From assembly GCF_936933875.1 (NCBI RefSeq), contig NZ_CAKZIK010000030.1:62001-126000 (forward strand): DNA of 64,000 nucleotides. Reading direction: 5' to 3'. Numbering within the stretch: the stretch's first letter is position 1; the number at the start of each line of letters is the position of its first letter. The notes beneath the pieces were generated by a model. The model saw nothing but the letters and a program-made list of their open reading frames with translations. It did no database searches and had not been told where the DNA came from. Source of the stretch: an uncultured Chryseobacterium sp. (lineage in GTDB: Bacteria; Bacteroidota; Bacteroidia; Flavobacteriales; Weeksellaceae). Position numbers and translations under genes: made by a program. Of this stretch, positions 52,162-61,212 are shown in pieces.

Positions 52162-52494
52162 ATGGACAATCAGGATTACAACAAAGCAGAAAATGCTGTT
52201 GACAAAGTACAGTGGAAAGCTAATGAATATGCAGAAAGAGCCAAAGATTATATTCGCGAACAGCGTGAAAATAATGCAGAACCTACTGCTGAAGGTTGGC
52301 TGGAAAGAGCAAAAGCAAACGTTTCGGATGCTTGGGAAGATACTAAAGATGCTGTTTCTGATGCCTGGGAAAAAACAAAAGACTGGTCAGAAGATGCTTG
52401 GGACAACACAAAAGATGCCGCGAATAATGCATTAGATGCTGCAAAAGATGCAGGTGAAGATGTAAAATCTGAATGGAATAAACAAACCAACTAA
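52162..52494 (+). CDS. Amphipathic-repeat protein, unknown function
   Basis: A 110-residue protein with no signal peptide and no Cys. From about residue 45 it is a run of near-11-residue repeats built on W-E/D-x-T-K-D-A: VSDAWEDTKDA, VSDAWEKTKDW, SEDAWDNTKDAA, then NALDAAKDAGED. This is the pattern of extended amphipathic helices, as in LEA-like, CsbD-like and apolipoprotein-like proteins, and it suggests a stress or membrane-surface role (inference). It is acidic and Trp-spaced. It stands alone with its own terminator. Confidence 0.78.
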   Translation: MDNQDYNKAENAVDKVQWKANEYAERAKDYIREQRENNAEPTAEGWLERAKANVSDAWEDTKDAVSDAWEKTKDWSEDAWDNTKDAANNALDAAKDAGEDVKSEWNKQTN

Positions 52495-52509
52495 TCAATT
52501 TTGATATAG

Positions 52510-52545
52510 TGAAAGAGAGCTGAATTTTTTGGCTCTTTTTTTTTG
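52510..52545 (+). terminator. Terminator of the amphipathic-repeat gene
   Basis: AAAGAGAGC (52512-52520) pairs with GCTCTTTTT (52532-52540) with one G-T wobble, followed by more T. Confidence 0.8.
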
Positions 52546-52766
52546 ATTTAATTTCTTAATTCAAATAAACGCCAATTGGCTATTATTTTAGAATATCATT
52601 TTTTATTAGTGTTTAATTTTTTTTAGTTTATATTAAAAATAGATGAACTATTAAATTTTTGTTAAATAATAGAAAAATTATTGAGAAAAATAAAATTTGC
52701 ACACTTTTTGCCATGATCAAAATGTATATACCAAATACATCTATCAAATTAAATTTTTCATTACAA
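52546..52766. other. AT-rich gap without a recognised gene
   Basis: Strongly AT-rich. A TAAAATTTG-like string near 52690 resembles a -7 box with one extra base, and a terminator-like hairpin follows at 52767-52797. A short plus-strand RNA of about 100 bases is possible, but nothing else supports it. Confidence 0.25.
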
Positions 52767-52797
52767 ATCCGTTCATCTGTTTGAACGGATTTTTTGC
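52767..52797. terminator. Hairpin after the threonine aldolase gene
   Basis: AATCCGTTCA and TGAACGGATT arms with a 6-base loop. The longer T-run is on the plus strand, though the nearest gene end is on the minus strand 3 bases away. Confidence 0.75.
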
Positions 52798-52799
52798 GT

Positions 52800-53828
52800 T
52801 TAAAGCGATTTTATTTCTTCAATAAATTTTTGCGTAATATCGCCTTGTGTATTCCAGGAGGTGATGATTCGGATTGCAGAATTCTCTTCATCAATTTTTT
52901 TCCAAACATAGAAATCGAAACTTTTTGATAGCTTTTCTATTTGAGAATTATTCAGAATTGGAAAAATTTGATTGGTGGTGGTTTCCGAAAGTAATTTGCA
53001 GCCGATTTCTTCGAAAGTTTTTTTGAGTTTCATTGCCTGTTCGTTAGCATGTAAAGCCAATTCAAAATACAGATTATCTTTTAGTAATTCTAAAAACTGG
53101 ATCCCAAGAAGTCTTCCTTTTGCTAACATTGCTCCTCTTTGTTTGATATGAAAACCAAATTCTTCCTGCAGATTTTTGTTGTTAATCACAATAGCTTCAC
53201 CAATTAATGCTCCGTTTTTTGTTCCTCCTAAATAAAAAGCGTCAGTCAGTTTTGCAATATCTTCAAGGGTTACATCATTGTTTTCGGCAGTTAAAGCATG
53301 TCCGAGTCTCGCTCCATCCATGAAAAAATATAGATTTTTTTCCTTGCAGAATTTTGAAAGTTCCTCAAGTTCTTCTTTTTTATAAATAGTTCCTATCTCT
53401 GTAGAATTTGATATATAAACCATTTTCTGCTTCAACTGATGTGGAACATTCGTATGATTGTCCAAAACCTGCTGAATATGGTTAGGAGTAAGTTTCCCAT
53501 CTTCAGTAACCACTCCATGAACTTTATGTCCTGTAGCTTCAATCGCACCACTTTCATTGGTAAAAATATGTCCGGTTTCTGCGGAAATAACACTTTCATG
53601 TGGTCTTAGCAAAGCAGAAATCACAATGAGATTCGCCTGAGTTCCTCCTGAAACAAAATATACTTTTGAATCGGTATTTTTGATTTTTTGCTGAATAAGT
53701 TTTTCAGCTTCCAAGCAGTAATCATCTAATCCATAACCGTTTTGCTGTTCAAAATTGGTTTTAGTTAAAGCTTCCAGGATTCTTGGATGACAACCCTCAG
53801 AATAATCATTTTTAAAGGAATATTTCAT
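52800..53828 (-). CDS. Low-specificity L-threonine aldolase family protein
   Basis: A 342-residue PLP-dependent lyase that splits threonine, allo-threonine or related beta-hydroxy amino acids. VYFVSGGTQANLIVISALL is the PLP-phosphate region, FFMDGARLGHAL holds the cofactor-pairing Asp and Arg, and the PLP Lys is in FYLGGTKNGALIG. Full length. It is divergent from the aminotransferase gene, separated by 79 bases. Confidence 0.9.
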   Translation of the reverse strand: MKYSFKNDYSEGCHPRILEALTKTNFEQQNGYGLDDYCLEAEKLIQQKIKNTDSKVYFVSGGTQANLIVISALLRPHESVISAETGHIFTNESGAIEATGHKVHGVVTEDGKLTPNHIQQVLDNHTNVPHQLKQKMVYISNSTEIGTIYKKEELEELSKFCKEKNLYFFMDGARLGHALTAENNDVTLEDIAKLTDAFYLGGTKNGALIGEAIVINNKNLQEEFGFHIKQRGAMLAKGRLLGIQFLELLKDNLYFELALHANEQAMKLKKTFEEIGCKLLSETTTNQIFPILNNSQIEKLSKSFDFYVWKKIDEENSAIRIITSWNTQGDITQKFIEEIKSL

Positions 53829-53877
53829 ACCGTAAAATTAAAGAAACAATTCATTTTTTTTACAATGAATACTTCTA

Positions 53878-53885
53878 TATATTTG
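53878..53885 (+). promoter_or_regulatory. -7 element of the aminotransferase gene
   Basis: TATATTTG, 22 bases before the ATG at 53908. No clear -33. Confidence 0.45.
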
Positions 53886-53907
53886 TTAAAAACTCAAACA
53901 AATTTTC

Positions 53908-55107
53908 ATGGACAAATTTTCAGACCGAGTAAAAAGACTCAGTTACTCCCAAACTTTCGTAATGAGCAACAAAGTAAGGGAAATGAAAGCTTCTGGTATT
54001 GATGTAATTAGCTTAACACTTGGAGAACCGGATTTTGATGTTCCCGACAATATAAAACAGGCCGCTTTTGATGCGATTAATCAAAATTACAGCCACTACT
54101 CTCCTGTTCCCGGTTTCCTGGATCTTCGACAAGCAGTTGCCAACAAACTTAAAAGAGATAACGGATTAGATTATAAACCAACACAAATTTGTGTTTCCAA
54201 CGGTGCGAAACAGTCTATCATTAATATTTTAGCGTCATTGGTGAATGATGGTGACGAAGTAATTCTGCCGGTTCCATATTGGGTAAGTTATGATGAAATG
54301 GTGAAAATGATGGGCGGAAATTCTGTCTTCATTAAGACTTCTTACGTAAACGATTTTAAAATCACCGCAGAACAGCTTCACGAAGCGATAACGCCGAAAA
54401 CAAAAGTTTTGCTTTACAGTTCGCCTTGTAATCCTTCCGGAAGTTATTATACCTATGATGAGTTGAAATCCATTGCTGCAGTCATTGCAAAAAATCCGCA
54501 CGTTACGGTAATTTCCGATGAAATTTATGAGTTTATCAATTACGAAACTTCGCACAAATCTTTGGCGATGTTTCCCGAAGTGTATGAGCAAGTTGCAGTT
54601 GTAAACGGAATGTCGAAAGCTTACGCAATGACAGGTTGGAGAATTGGTTATTCTGCCTGTCCGGAATGGTTGGCAAAAGCCTGTGATAAAATTCAGGGAC
54701 AAATGACGAGTGGTCCAAATACCGTTGCACAACGCGCTGCAATTACTGCTTTAAATACAGACCCGAGTGAATACCGTTATATGATTGACGAATTCAAGAA
54801 GAGGCGAGATATTGTGTATGATTTAATGAAAGAAATCAGAGGTTTTAAAGTTTTACTTCCTAAATCTGCTTTCTACTTTTATCCTGATATTTCATATTAT
54901 GTTGGAAAAATTGTGAACGGAACTCATATTAATGATTCAGATGACTTTGCCATGTTCCTTTTAGATAATGCACATGTTGGTTCTGTTGGAGGTGTTTCTT
55001 TTGGCAGTCCGGAATGTATAAGGTTTTCTTACGCCGCTTCGGAAGAAGAACTTCGGGAAGCGATGAAACGAATTAAGGAATGTCTTGATAACGCTGAAGT
55101 TGTTTAA
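53908..55107 (+). CDS. Class I PLP-dependent aminotransferase (aspartate aminotransferase type)
   Basis: A 399-residue class I aminotransferase. LTLGEPDFDVPDNIK is the N-terminal substrate-gating region, VSNGAKQSIINIL the cofactor region, YSSPCNPSGSYYT holds the Asn-Pro motif, and ISDEIYEFINY the Asp that pairs with the pyridine nitrogen. The PLP Lys lies in NGMSKAYAMTGWRIGY, and the C-terminal carboxylate-binding Arg in IRFSYAAS. This is the subgroup Ib pattern used by bacterial aspartate aminotransferases. It stands alone with its own terminator. Confidence 0.92.
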   Translation: MDKFSDRVKRLSYSQTFVMSNKVREMKASGIDVISLTLGEPDFDVPDNIKQAAFDAINQNYSHYSPVPGFLDLRQAVANKLKRDNGLDYKPTQICVSNGAKQSIINILASLVNDGDEVILPVPYWVSYDEMVKMMGGNSVFIKTSYVNDFKITAEQLHEAITPKTKVLLYSSPCNPSGSYYTYDELKSIAAVIAKNPHVTVISDEIYEFINYETSHKSLAMFPEVYEQVAVVNGMSKAYAMTGWRIGYSACPEWLAKACDKIQGQMTSGPNTVAQRAAITALNTDPSEYRYMIDEFKKRRDIVYDLMKEIRGFKVLLPKSAFYFYPDISYYVGKIVNGTHINDSDDFAMFLLDNAHVGSVGGVSFGSPECIRFSYAASEEELREAMKRIKECLDNAEVV

Positions 55108-55109
55108 AA

Positions 55110-55138
55110 ATTCAAGTCCAGTTTTTCCGGACTTTTTC
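55110..55138 (+). terminator. Terminator of the aminotransferase gene
   Basis: AAGTCC (55114-55119) pairs with GGACTT (55129-55134), followed by T. Confidence 0.78.
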
Positions 55139-55229
55139 GTGGTTCAACATTATAAAATTTGTGAATCGTTAAAATCAAGTTAATAGATATTATAAATTAA
55201 TTTTAATTTTTTAATAGACGAATCTTACG

Positions 55230-55237
55230 TAAATTTG
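55230..55237 (+). promoter_or_regulatory. -7 element of the peroxiredoxin gene
   Basis: TAAATTTG, 32 bases before the ATG at 55270. No clear -33. Confidence 0.45.
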
Positions 55238-55269
55238 CGTTAGAAAATTAATTTAAAAACAAAAATATT

Positions 55270-55902
55270 ATGTCTTTAGTAGGAAGAAAGTTCCCTAACG
55301 TAACAATCGATGCGATGAGCGAAATGGGAGACGATTTGAGAATCAATGTTTATGAAGAAGCAGTAAACAACCAACAAAAAGTATTGTTGTTTTGGTATCC
55401 AAAAGATTTCACTTTTGTTTGCCCAACTGAACTTCATGCTTTTCAGGAAGCTTTAGGAGAATTTGAAAAAAGAAATACAAAAGTAATTGGCGCTTCTTGC
55501 GATACCAACGAAGTACACTTTGCATGGCTAAATACTGCAAAAGATAACGGAGGAATTGAAGGTGTTACCTACCCAATTCTTGCAGATACACACAGACAAT
55601 TGGCTAATCTTTTAGGAATTGTAGACCAGGATTTCGAATATGATGAGGAAGGAAACGAATCTTTCACAGGTTCGAACGTAACTTACAGAGCAACTTATTT
55701 GGTTGACGAAACAGGTAAAATTTTCCACGAAGCGGTAAACGATATGCCTTTAGGTAGAAACGTTAAAGAATTCTTAAGATTAATTGATGCTTATTCTCAC
55801 GTGCAAAAACACGGTGAAGTTTGTCCTGCAAATTGGGAAGAAGGTAAAGATGCCATGAACGCAGACAGAAAATCTACAGCGGAATATTTAGCGAAACACT
55901 AA
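55270..55902 (+). CDS. 2-Cys peroxiredoxin (AhpC type)
   Basis: Thiol peroxidase that reduces hydrogen peroxide and organic peroxides. The 210-residue protein has the peroxidatic C51 in DFTFVCPTE and the resolving C185 in GEVCPANW near the C-terminus, with the conserved Arg in ATYLVDETG context upstream. The C-terminal tail is the long form of typical 2-Cys enzymes. It is followed by a thioredoxin-like gene, which may reduce it. No ahpF is adjacent. Confidence 0.94.
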   Translation: MSLVGRKFPNVTIDAMSEMGDDLRINVYEEAVNNQQKVLLFWYPKDFTFVCPTELHAFQEALGEFEKRNTKVIGASCDTNEVHFAWLNTAKDNGGIEGVTYPILADTHRQLANLLGIVDQDFEYDEEGNESFTGSNVTYRATYLVDETGKIFHEAVNDMPLGRNVKEFLRLIDAYSHVQKHGEVCPANWEEGKDAMNADRKSTAEYLAKH

Positions 55903-55987
55903 TAAAATTCAGGGTTTTGAGTTCTGAGTTTTGAGTTAATAACTTCTTCAGAATTTGAACCTTAAACTATTAAACTCTAAACTGATT

Positions 55988-56296
55988 ATGTATACAGAAT
56001 TAGCAGAAGATACGCTGCAGCAAATTGTGGCGGAAAATGAAAAAGTAGTAGTTCAATACGGCGCGTCTTGGTGCGGGAACTGCAGGATTATGAAGCCTAA
56101 ATTCAAAAAACTGGCTTCAGAAAACGAAGATATTCCGTTCTACTACGTAGATGCAGAAAAACTTCCTGAAAGCAGAAAATTAGCAACAGTAGATAATTTA
56201 CCTACGTTTGCGATTTTCAAAAACGGCGAACTTGTGAATCAGGTTCAGAGCAATCAGGCTGAAAGTTTGAACAATTTATTTAATGAATTGAAATAA
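55988..56296 (+). CDS. Thioredoxin family protein
   Basis: A 102-residue thioredoxin fold with active site ASWCGNC (C29, C32); the middle pair is Gly-Asn rather than Gly-Pro, which usually changes redox potential. NLPTFAIFKNGE holds the cis-Pro. No signal peptide, so cytoplasmic. The ATG at 55988 is preferred; the frame extends upstream through low-complexity intergenic sequence. It lies 85 bases after the peroxiredoxin gene and is its probable reductant (inference). Confidence 0.92.
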   Translation: MYTELAEDTLQQIVAENEKVVVQYGASWCGNCRIMKPKFKKLASENEDIPFYYVDAEKLPESRKLATVDNLPTFAIFKNGELVNQVQSNQAESLNNLFNELK

Positions 56297-56303
56297 CAAC
56301 CCA

Positions 56304-56335
56304 AAGCCTTCCAGCAATGGAAGGCTTATTTTTTA
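56304..56335 (+). terminator. Terminator between the thioredoxin and the 83-residue gene
   Basis: AAGCCTTCCA (56304-56313) pairs perfectly with TGGAAGGCTT (56318-56327), then ATTTTTT. It lies 8 bases after the thioredoxin stop and 12 bases before the next ATG. Confidence 0.85.
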
Positions 56336-56347
56336 AATTTTAAAAAG

Positions 56348-56599
56348 ATGAAAATCCCAATTATAAGACAGTTTTATCAAACTCAAACTCCCGAAAATCT
56401 GGAAAAAACTTTGGAAGTTCTAGAATCTTTTTCGGAATTCAGAGGAACTACCGATGAAGATATGAATGTTGTAGGTGAAATGATTACTGATATTTGCGGA
56501 GCTTTGGAAGTTCACAACAACGTAAAAAACGGTATGGCTGAAAAAGATGCGCTGAATGCATTTGCGCAGAAAGTTTTAGGCAGCATCGACAAGGCCTAA
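56348..56599 (+). CDS. Small conserved protein of the peroxiredoxin-thioredoxin locus (DUF6952-like)
   Basis: An 83-residue helical protein beginning MKIPIIRQFYQTQTPENLEK, with ITDICGALEVHNNVKNGM in the middle. I think it matches a small uncharacterised Bacteroidota family, DUF6952, but could not check this. There is one Cys, at about residue 57. No membrane segment or known motif. It follows the peroxiredoxin and thioredoxin genes, so a redox-linked role is plausible (inference). A strong terminator lies between it and the thioredoxin gene, so it depends on read-through or a nearby promoter. Confidence 0.8.
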   Translation: MKIPIIRQFYQTQTPENLEKTLEVLESFSEFRGTTDEDMNVVGEMITDICGALEVHNNVKNGMAEKDALNAFAQKVLGSIDKA

Positions 56600-56618
56600 A
56601 CTTTATTTTATAAAAAAA

Positions 56619-56648
56619 TAAAAGCGGGAAACATTTCCCGCTTTTTTT
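56619..56648. terminator. Bidirectional terminator after the 83-residue gene
   Basis: AAAGCGGGAAA (56621-56631) pairs with TTTCCCGCTTT (56634-56644), with T-run on the plus side and A-run on the other, between convergent genes. Confidence 0.88.
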
Positions 56649-56657
56649 ATGGAAAGA

Positions 56658-57149
56658 TTATTTATGCTTTCCTTTTCCTTTATTTTTGTACTTTTTGTAC
56701 TGCTTATTACCCTGGCTTTTTCCATCTTCCCAACGGTCGTCATCATTCCATCTTCTGTCATTGTTGTAATAACCGTTTCTTTTCTTAACCTGTCCAGGAG
56801 CGTAATCTTTGGCGCTTCCACCATAAACCTTTTTCGCCTGTCCCGGAGGAAGATTTCTTTGGTTTTGTCCGTAAACCGGATAGTTTCCACCTCTTTGTAG
56901 AATTCCCGGCCTTCCGTAAACATCACCGGTACGAACTACTCTACCGTTTTGGTAAACATTTCCGTTTCTGTCTCTGTACACATCATTTCTTCCGTAAACA
57001 GTTCCATCCGGAGCTCTGTACACTGTACCGTTCTTGGTTGGGTAACTTCCGTTTGGATAACGGTTACCGTAATAAGGATCTGCAGAACCACAAGCAACCA
57101 TCACCAATCCTAGTGAAGCTACTGTAAGTATTTTAAATAGATTTTTCGT
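56658..57149 (-). CDS. Basic, Gly/Tyr/Asn-rich lipoprotein with probable ACG start
   Basis: Upstream of the first usual start (TTG at 57107), the frame continues as K-N-L-F-K-I-L-T-V-A-S-L-G-L-V-M-V-A-C, a complete lipoprotein signal with lipobox VMVAC. The codon where ATG is expected, before AAA AAT CTA, is ACG at 57149-57147; an in-frame TAG lies three codons further up. The mature part has repeats of the form DGTVYxx and NGNVYQNGRVV, then a Gln/Gly/Pro segment, and ends very basic (KKYKNKGKGKHK). The gene uses ACG, or has lost its start, or is misread here. The function is unknown. Confidence 0.65.
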   Translation of the reverse strand, partial: TKNLFKILTVASLGLVMVACGSADPYYGNRYPNGSYPTKNGTVYRAPDGTVYGRNDVYRDRNGNVYQNGRVVRTGDVYGRPGILQRGGNYPVYGQNQRNLPPGQAKKVYGGSAKDYAPGQVKKRNGYYNNDRRWNDDDRWEDGKSQGNKQYKKYKNKGKGKHK

Positions 57150-57225
57150 TTTACACTATAATTTAAAAGATTAACGTCAAACTTTCAATCTTAGTGCCAA
57201 ACTTTAATATTTAAATTTAAAAAAA

Positions 57226-57723
57226 TCAATTTCCGACTAGTTTACTCCTTCTTTCCATGAGGGTTACATTACGCCAAATACCGTTCATTTGCCCAATTTT
57301 TTCACGATTTCCAACAATTCTGAATCCCAGTTTTTGATGAAGCGCAATACTTCCCTGATTTTCTGGAAAAATTCCGGCCTGCAAAGTCCAAAAACCATGG
57401 TCCTCGCTATCCAAAATTAATTTTCTGAGCAATAATGTTCCCAAACCTTTTCCCTGAACTTCGTTATCCAGATAAATGCTTTCTTCGGCAACACCTTTAT
57501 AACAGTCTCTTGCACTAATTGGTTGTAACGCAGCCCAACCTACAATTTTTTCGTTTTCATCTTCCAAAACCCAGCGGCAAACTTTATGAAACTTAGTATC
57601 CCAAACTTCCCATGTTGGAACGGCATTGTCGAAAGTTGCGTTTCCGCCTTCCAAGCCCTGCTTAAAAATTTCTAAAACTCTTGCTCCATCCTGGGGAAGC
57701 ATTTCGCGCATTTCGTAGTTCAT
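57226..57723 (-). CDS. GNAT N-acetyltransferase (phosphinothricin acetyltransferase-like)
   Basis: A 165-residue acetyl-CoA-dependent acetyltransferase. VLEIFKQGLEGGNATFDNAVPTW is typical of the phosphinothricin-acetyltransferase-like group, IVGWAALQPIS is strand 4, and SIYLDNEVQGKGLGTLLL contains the acetyl-CoA pyrophosphate loop (Q-G-K-G-L-G). ENQGSIALHQKLGFRIVG is the C-terminal motif. Such enzymes often acetylate methionine sulfoximine or related amino acids. The substrate cannot be fixed here. Confidence 0.9.
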   Translation of the reverse strand: MNYEMREMLPQDGARVLEIFKQGLEGGNATFDNAVPTWEVWDTKFHKVCRWVLEDENEKIVGWAALQPISARDCYKGVAEESIYLDNEVQGKGLGTLLLRKLILDSEDHGFWTLQAGIFPENQGSIALHQKLGFRIVGNREKIGQMNGIWRNVTLMERRSKLVGN

Positions 57724-57774
57724 AATTTTTTTTGTTTGAGTCGCTTGAAGATGTTTGATTTGATATTGTTGAAA

Positions 57775-58287
57775 CTAAATTCGGTGAGATTTTCTGGGAA
57801 ATTTTCGGTGGTGTCTGGAAAAGCTCGTTTGTGAGTTTTCGAAAGAAATCACGCTGATATTTCCGTCCACTTCCAGCATGGCTAAACGAACGTCTGTAAT
57901 TTTTTCAACGCCGTGTTCACGAACAGCTTCTTCCAATTCTGCATGAGAAATATCTTCGGATTTCATATTTTCTTTATTTACAATGCCGTCGCGAATTAAA
58001 ACTTTCGGCTCCGATTCCAAAAAATGTCGGATCTGTTTGTTTTTGAACAAAAATTTCTTCAGGACAAAATTGGCCAAAAACAGAACCAAAGCAGCAACTA
58101 AACCGCCTTCAAGAGAAGTATCCGAACCTACCATTGCGTTTTGAACGGCATTCGAAATCAGTAAAAGCAAAATTACATCGCCTGCATTTAATTGGGAAAG
58201 CTCGTTTTTTCCAAACAAACGAATAGCGAAAATCATGAAAAGGTAAACGCATAAAGAACGCAGGACAACATCGAGAAGTGAATTCAT
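57775..58287 (-). CDS. DUF421 (YetF-like) membrane protein
   Basis: A 170-residue protein with three N-terminal membrane helices (LRSLCVYLFMIFAIRLFGK, AGDVILLLLISNAVQNAM, GLVAALVLFLANFVLKK) followed by the soluble YetF domain with EPKVLIRDGIVNKENMK and DISHAELEEAVREHGVEKI. The family is common in bacteria and some members affect spore or stress resistance; the function is not settled. The C-terminus is basic and His/Arg-rich. It lies 19 bases downstream of uvrA, in the same direction. Confidence 0.9.
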   Translation of the reverse strand: MNSLLDVVLRSLCVYLFMIFAIRLFGKNELSQLNAGDVILLLLISNAVQNAMVGSDTSLEGGLVAALVLFLANFVLKKFLFKNKQIRHFLESEPKVLIRDGIVNKENMKSEDISHAELEEAVREHGVEKITDVRLAMLEVDGNISVISFENSQTSFSRHHRKFPRKSHRI

Positions 58288-58306
58288 TTTATAAAATTAA
58301 AGAAAA

Positions 58307-61135
58307 CTATAATTCTTTCTTCAAAAACTTCCCAGTCAACGATTTTTTACTTTTCACAATTTCTTCTGGAGTTCCTTCTGCCACAATCATTCCGCCGTGT
58401 TTTCCGCCTTCCGGACCGATGTCGATAATGTAATCAGCGAGTTTAATAACATCCATATTGTGTTCGATGATAATGAAAGAGTTTCCAAGTTCAACGAGTT
58501 TATTAATCGCGTCCATCAAAACTTTTACGTCCTCAAAATGCAGTCCTGTTGTTGGTTCATCCAAAATATACAAAGTATTTCCTGTTTGCCTTTTGGAAAG
58601 CTCTGTTGCGAGTTTAATACGTTGCGCTTCTCCTCCACTCAACGTTGTAGACTGTTGTCCAAGCGTGATGTAACCCAAACCAACATCTTGTAAAGTTTTT
58701 ACTTTGTTGAAAATTTTCGGAATTGGTGCGAAGAAATCTACGGCTTCATCAATGGTCATTTCTAAAACATCAGAAATCGATTTTCCCTTGTAACGCACTT
58801 CCAAAGTTTCTCGGTTGAAGCGCTTTCCGTTGCAGGTTTCGCAATGCACATAAACATCGGGAAGGAAATTCATTTCAATGACTTTCAAACCGCCCCCTTG
58901 ACAAGTTTCACAACGTCCGCCTTTCACATTGAAAGAAAATCTTCCTGCTTTGTAACCACGAATTTTTGATTCGGGAAGTTCTGCAAAAAGATTACGGATA
59001 TCGGTAAACATTCCGGTGTAGGTTGCGGGATTGGAACGGGGAGTTCTACCAATCGGAGTTTGGTCCACATCCACAATTTTATCTATATTGTCTAAACCAT
59101 CCACTTTTTTGTAAGGCAACGGTTCCTGAACTGCGCGGTAAAAATGTCGGTTTAAAATTGGATACAAAGTACCGTTAATCAACGAAGATTTTCCACTGCC
59201 TGAAATTCCGGTTACAACCACCAGTTTTCCAAGTGGAACTTCAAGATTGACGTTTTTCAAATTATTTCCTGAAGCACCTTTTAGAACGATGGATTTTCCG
59301 TTTCCTTTTCGTCTTTCTGCAGGAATTTCAATTTTTCTTTTTCCTGAAATATAATCTGCGGTAATAGTTTTGGCCTTCAGAATGTCTTTCGGTTTTCCCT
59401 GCCACAAAATTTGGCCACCATGTTTTCCAGCTCTTGGGCCAATGTCCAGAACTTCGTCTGCTTCCAGAATCATGTCTTTATCGTGTTCCACAACCAAAAC
59501 TGAATTTCCGATATCACGAAGATTTTTCAGTGAATTGATGAGTCTTTCGTTGTCACGTTGGTGAAGTCCGATTGATGGTTCATCCAAAATATAAAGTACA
59601 TTTACGAGTTGCGAACCGATTTGCGTAGCCAAACGAATTCTTTGTGATTCGCCACCAGAAAGTGTTTTTGAACTTCGGCTTAAACTCAAATAATCTAAAC
59701 CAACATCCAATAAAAATTGAAGTCTTGTTTCAATTTCTTTCAGAATTTCGTTGGCGATGATTTTATTTTTTTCGGAAAATTTATCTTTTACATCACGAAG
59801 CCAATCTTTCAAATCTGCCAAACTCAACGCATTGATTTCCGCGATATTTTTTCCGTCAATTTTGAAGCTCAAACTTGAAGGTTGTAAACGCGTTCCTTTA
59901 CATTCCGGACAGGTTTCCTCGGTCGTGAAATGTCTTTCGAGCAAAATGGCGTCGTAACTTTCCTTGTCCTCAATCACCTCTTCAATAATCGGAACAAGCC
60001 CTTCAAAATTGACTTTAATTTTCTTTGAAATTCCGGCGTGTTTCAGTTCTTTGCTGATTTCCTTCTGAGCACCAAAATACATTAGTTCTAACGCTTCCTT
60101 CGGAATATCTTTGAAAGGCGTTGACAAATCTTTATCGAAGATTTCAAGAATATTTTTAATCTGCGCCAAAATCCATTTGTTGGATTTAATATCTTCTAAA
60201 GGCAACAAACCACCCTGATTGACCGAAAGTTTCGGGTTTTCTACAAAATAATTGGTATTAACTTTTTTAATGGTTCCCAAACCTTTACAGTTCGGGCAAC
60301 TTCCTTTTGGAGAATTGAAGGAAAACGTGTTCGGTTCCGGCAAAGCTAAAGAAGCACCGGTATCGTCGTCCATGAGATTTTTTGAAAAATATTCAATATT
60401 GTCGCTTCCGAGTTTTTGAATTCCGATAATTCCTTCTCCCATTTCCATCGCGGTTCGCAGCGATTTTTCCATGCGATTTTCTGTGGCGGATTCGCCGATA
60501 ATCCAACGGTCAATCACAATATCAATATCGTGGGTTTTGTATCGGTCGAGTTTTAAATCGTATTCAATATCCTGAAGTTCACCATCAATTCTTGCCTGTC
60601 CATAACCTTTTTTCGCCATTTGCACGAACAGTTCATGATAATGTCCTTTTCGGGAACGAACAACCGGCGCCAACAGCATAATTTTTTCGCCTTTGTAATT
60701 TTCTTTGATGGTTTCCAGAATTTGTTCTTCGGTGTAACTCACCAATTTTTTTCCCGAAGTCAAAGAATAAGCATCGGAAACTCTGGCGAAAAGCAAACGC
60801 AAAAAATCGTACAATTCCGTCACAGTTCCAACGGTAGAACGTGGATTTTTGTTCGTTGTTTTTTGCTCAATTGCAATTACGGGAGAAAGTCCTTCAATTT
60901 TATCGACATCCGGTCTTTCCAAACCGCCCAAAAACTGTCTCGCATAGGCAGAAAACGTTTCGATATAACGCCTTTGTCCTTCCGCAAAAATGGTATCAAA
61001 AGCCAGTGAAGATTTTCCCGAACCTGAAAGTCCGGTTATGACCACGAGTTCGTTGCGCGGAATTTTAACGTCGATGTTCTTGAGGTTGTGTTCACGGGCA
61101 CCGTAAACTTCGATATATTCTTTTTCTTCTTTCAT
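58307..61135 (-). CDS. uvrA: Excinuclease ABC subunit UvrA
   Basis: Damage-sensing ATPase of nucleotide excision repair. The 942-residue protein has two ABC modules with Walker [13 protein letters not shown] and [13 protein letters not shown] and signature motifs [12 protein letters not shown] and [12 protein letters not shown]. Zinc-binding Cys pairs lie in [24 protein letters not shown] and CETCNGKR. The start at 61135 ([12 protein letters not shown]) fits the family N-terminus; in-frame starts at 61153 and 61174 are also possible. A TATTTTTG -7 box lies upstream. uvrB and uvrC are not in this window. Confidence 0.97.
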   Translation of the reverse strand: MKEEKEYIEVYGAREHNLKNIDVKIPRNELVVITGLSGSGKSSLAFDTIFAEGQRRYIETFSAYARQFLGGLERPDVDKIEGLSPVIAIEQKTTNKNPRSTVGTVTELYDFLRLLFARVSDAYSLTSGKKLVSYTEEQILETIKENYKGEKIMLLAPVVRSRKGHYHELFVQMAKKGYGQARIDGELQDIEYDLKLDRYKTHDIDIVIDRWIIGESATENRMEKSLRTAMEMGEGIIGIQKLGSDNIEYFSKNLMDDDTGASLALPEPNTFSFNSPKGSCPNCKGLGTIKKVNTNYFVENPKLSVNQGGLLPLEDIKSNKWILAQIKNILEIFDKDLSTPFKDIPKEALELMYFGAQKEISKELKHAGISKKIKVNFEGLVPIIEEVIEDKESYDAILLERHFTTEETCPECKGTRLQPSSLSFKIDGKNIAEINALSLADLKDWLRDVKDKFSEKNKIIANEILKEIETRLQFLLDVGLDYLSLSRSSKTLSGGESQRIRLATQIGSQLVNVLYILDEPSIGLHQRDNERLINSLKNLRDIGNSVLVVEHDKDMILEADEVLDIGPRAGKHGGQILWQGKPKDILKAKTITADYISGKRKIEIPAERRKGNGKSIVLKGASGNNLKNVNLEVPLGKLVVVTGISGSGKSSLINGTLYPILNRHFYRAVQEPLPYKKVDGLDNIDKIVDVDQTPIGRTPRSNPATYTGMFTDIRNLFAELPESKIRGYKAGRFSFNVKGGRCETCQGGGLKVIEMNFLPDVYVHCETCNGKRFNRETLEVRYKGKSISDVLEMTIDEAVDFFAPIPKIFNKVKTLQDVGLGYITLGQQSTTLSGGEAQRIKLATELSKRQTGNTLYILDEPTTGLHFEDVKVLMDAINKLVELGNSFIIIEHNMDVIKLADYIIDIGPEGGKHGGMIVAEGTPEEIVKSKKSLTGKFLKKEL

Positions 61136-61212
61136 TTTCACTTTAAAATTCATCCGAAAATCAAACTTTGTCAAAGAGGTAAAACTTTGACAAAGTGAAA
61201 TTCAGAATCTTG

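Noticed and set aside
56603..56926. Minus-strand open frame of 107 codons
   Set aside because: It lies in a different frame within the basic lipoprotein gene and crosses the terminator.
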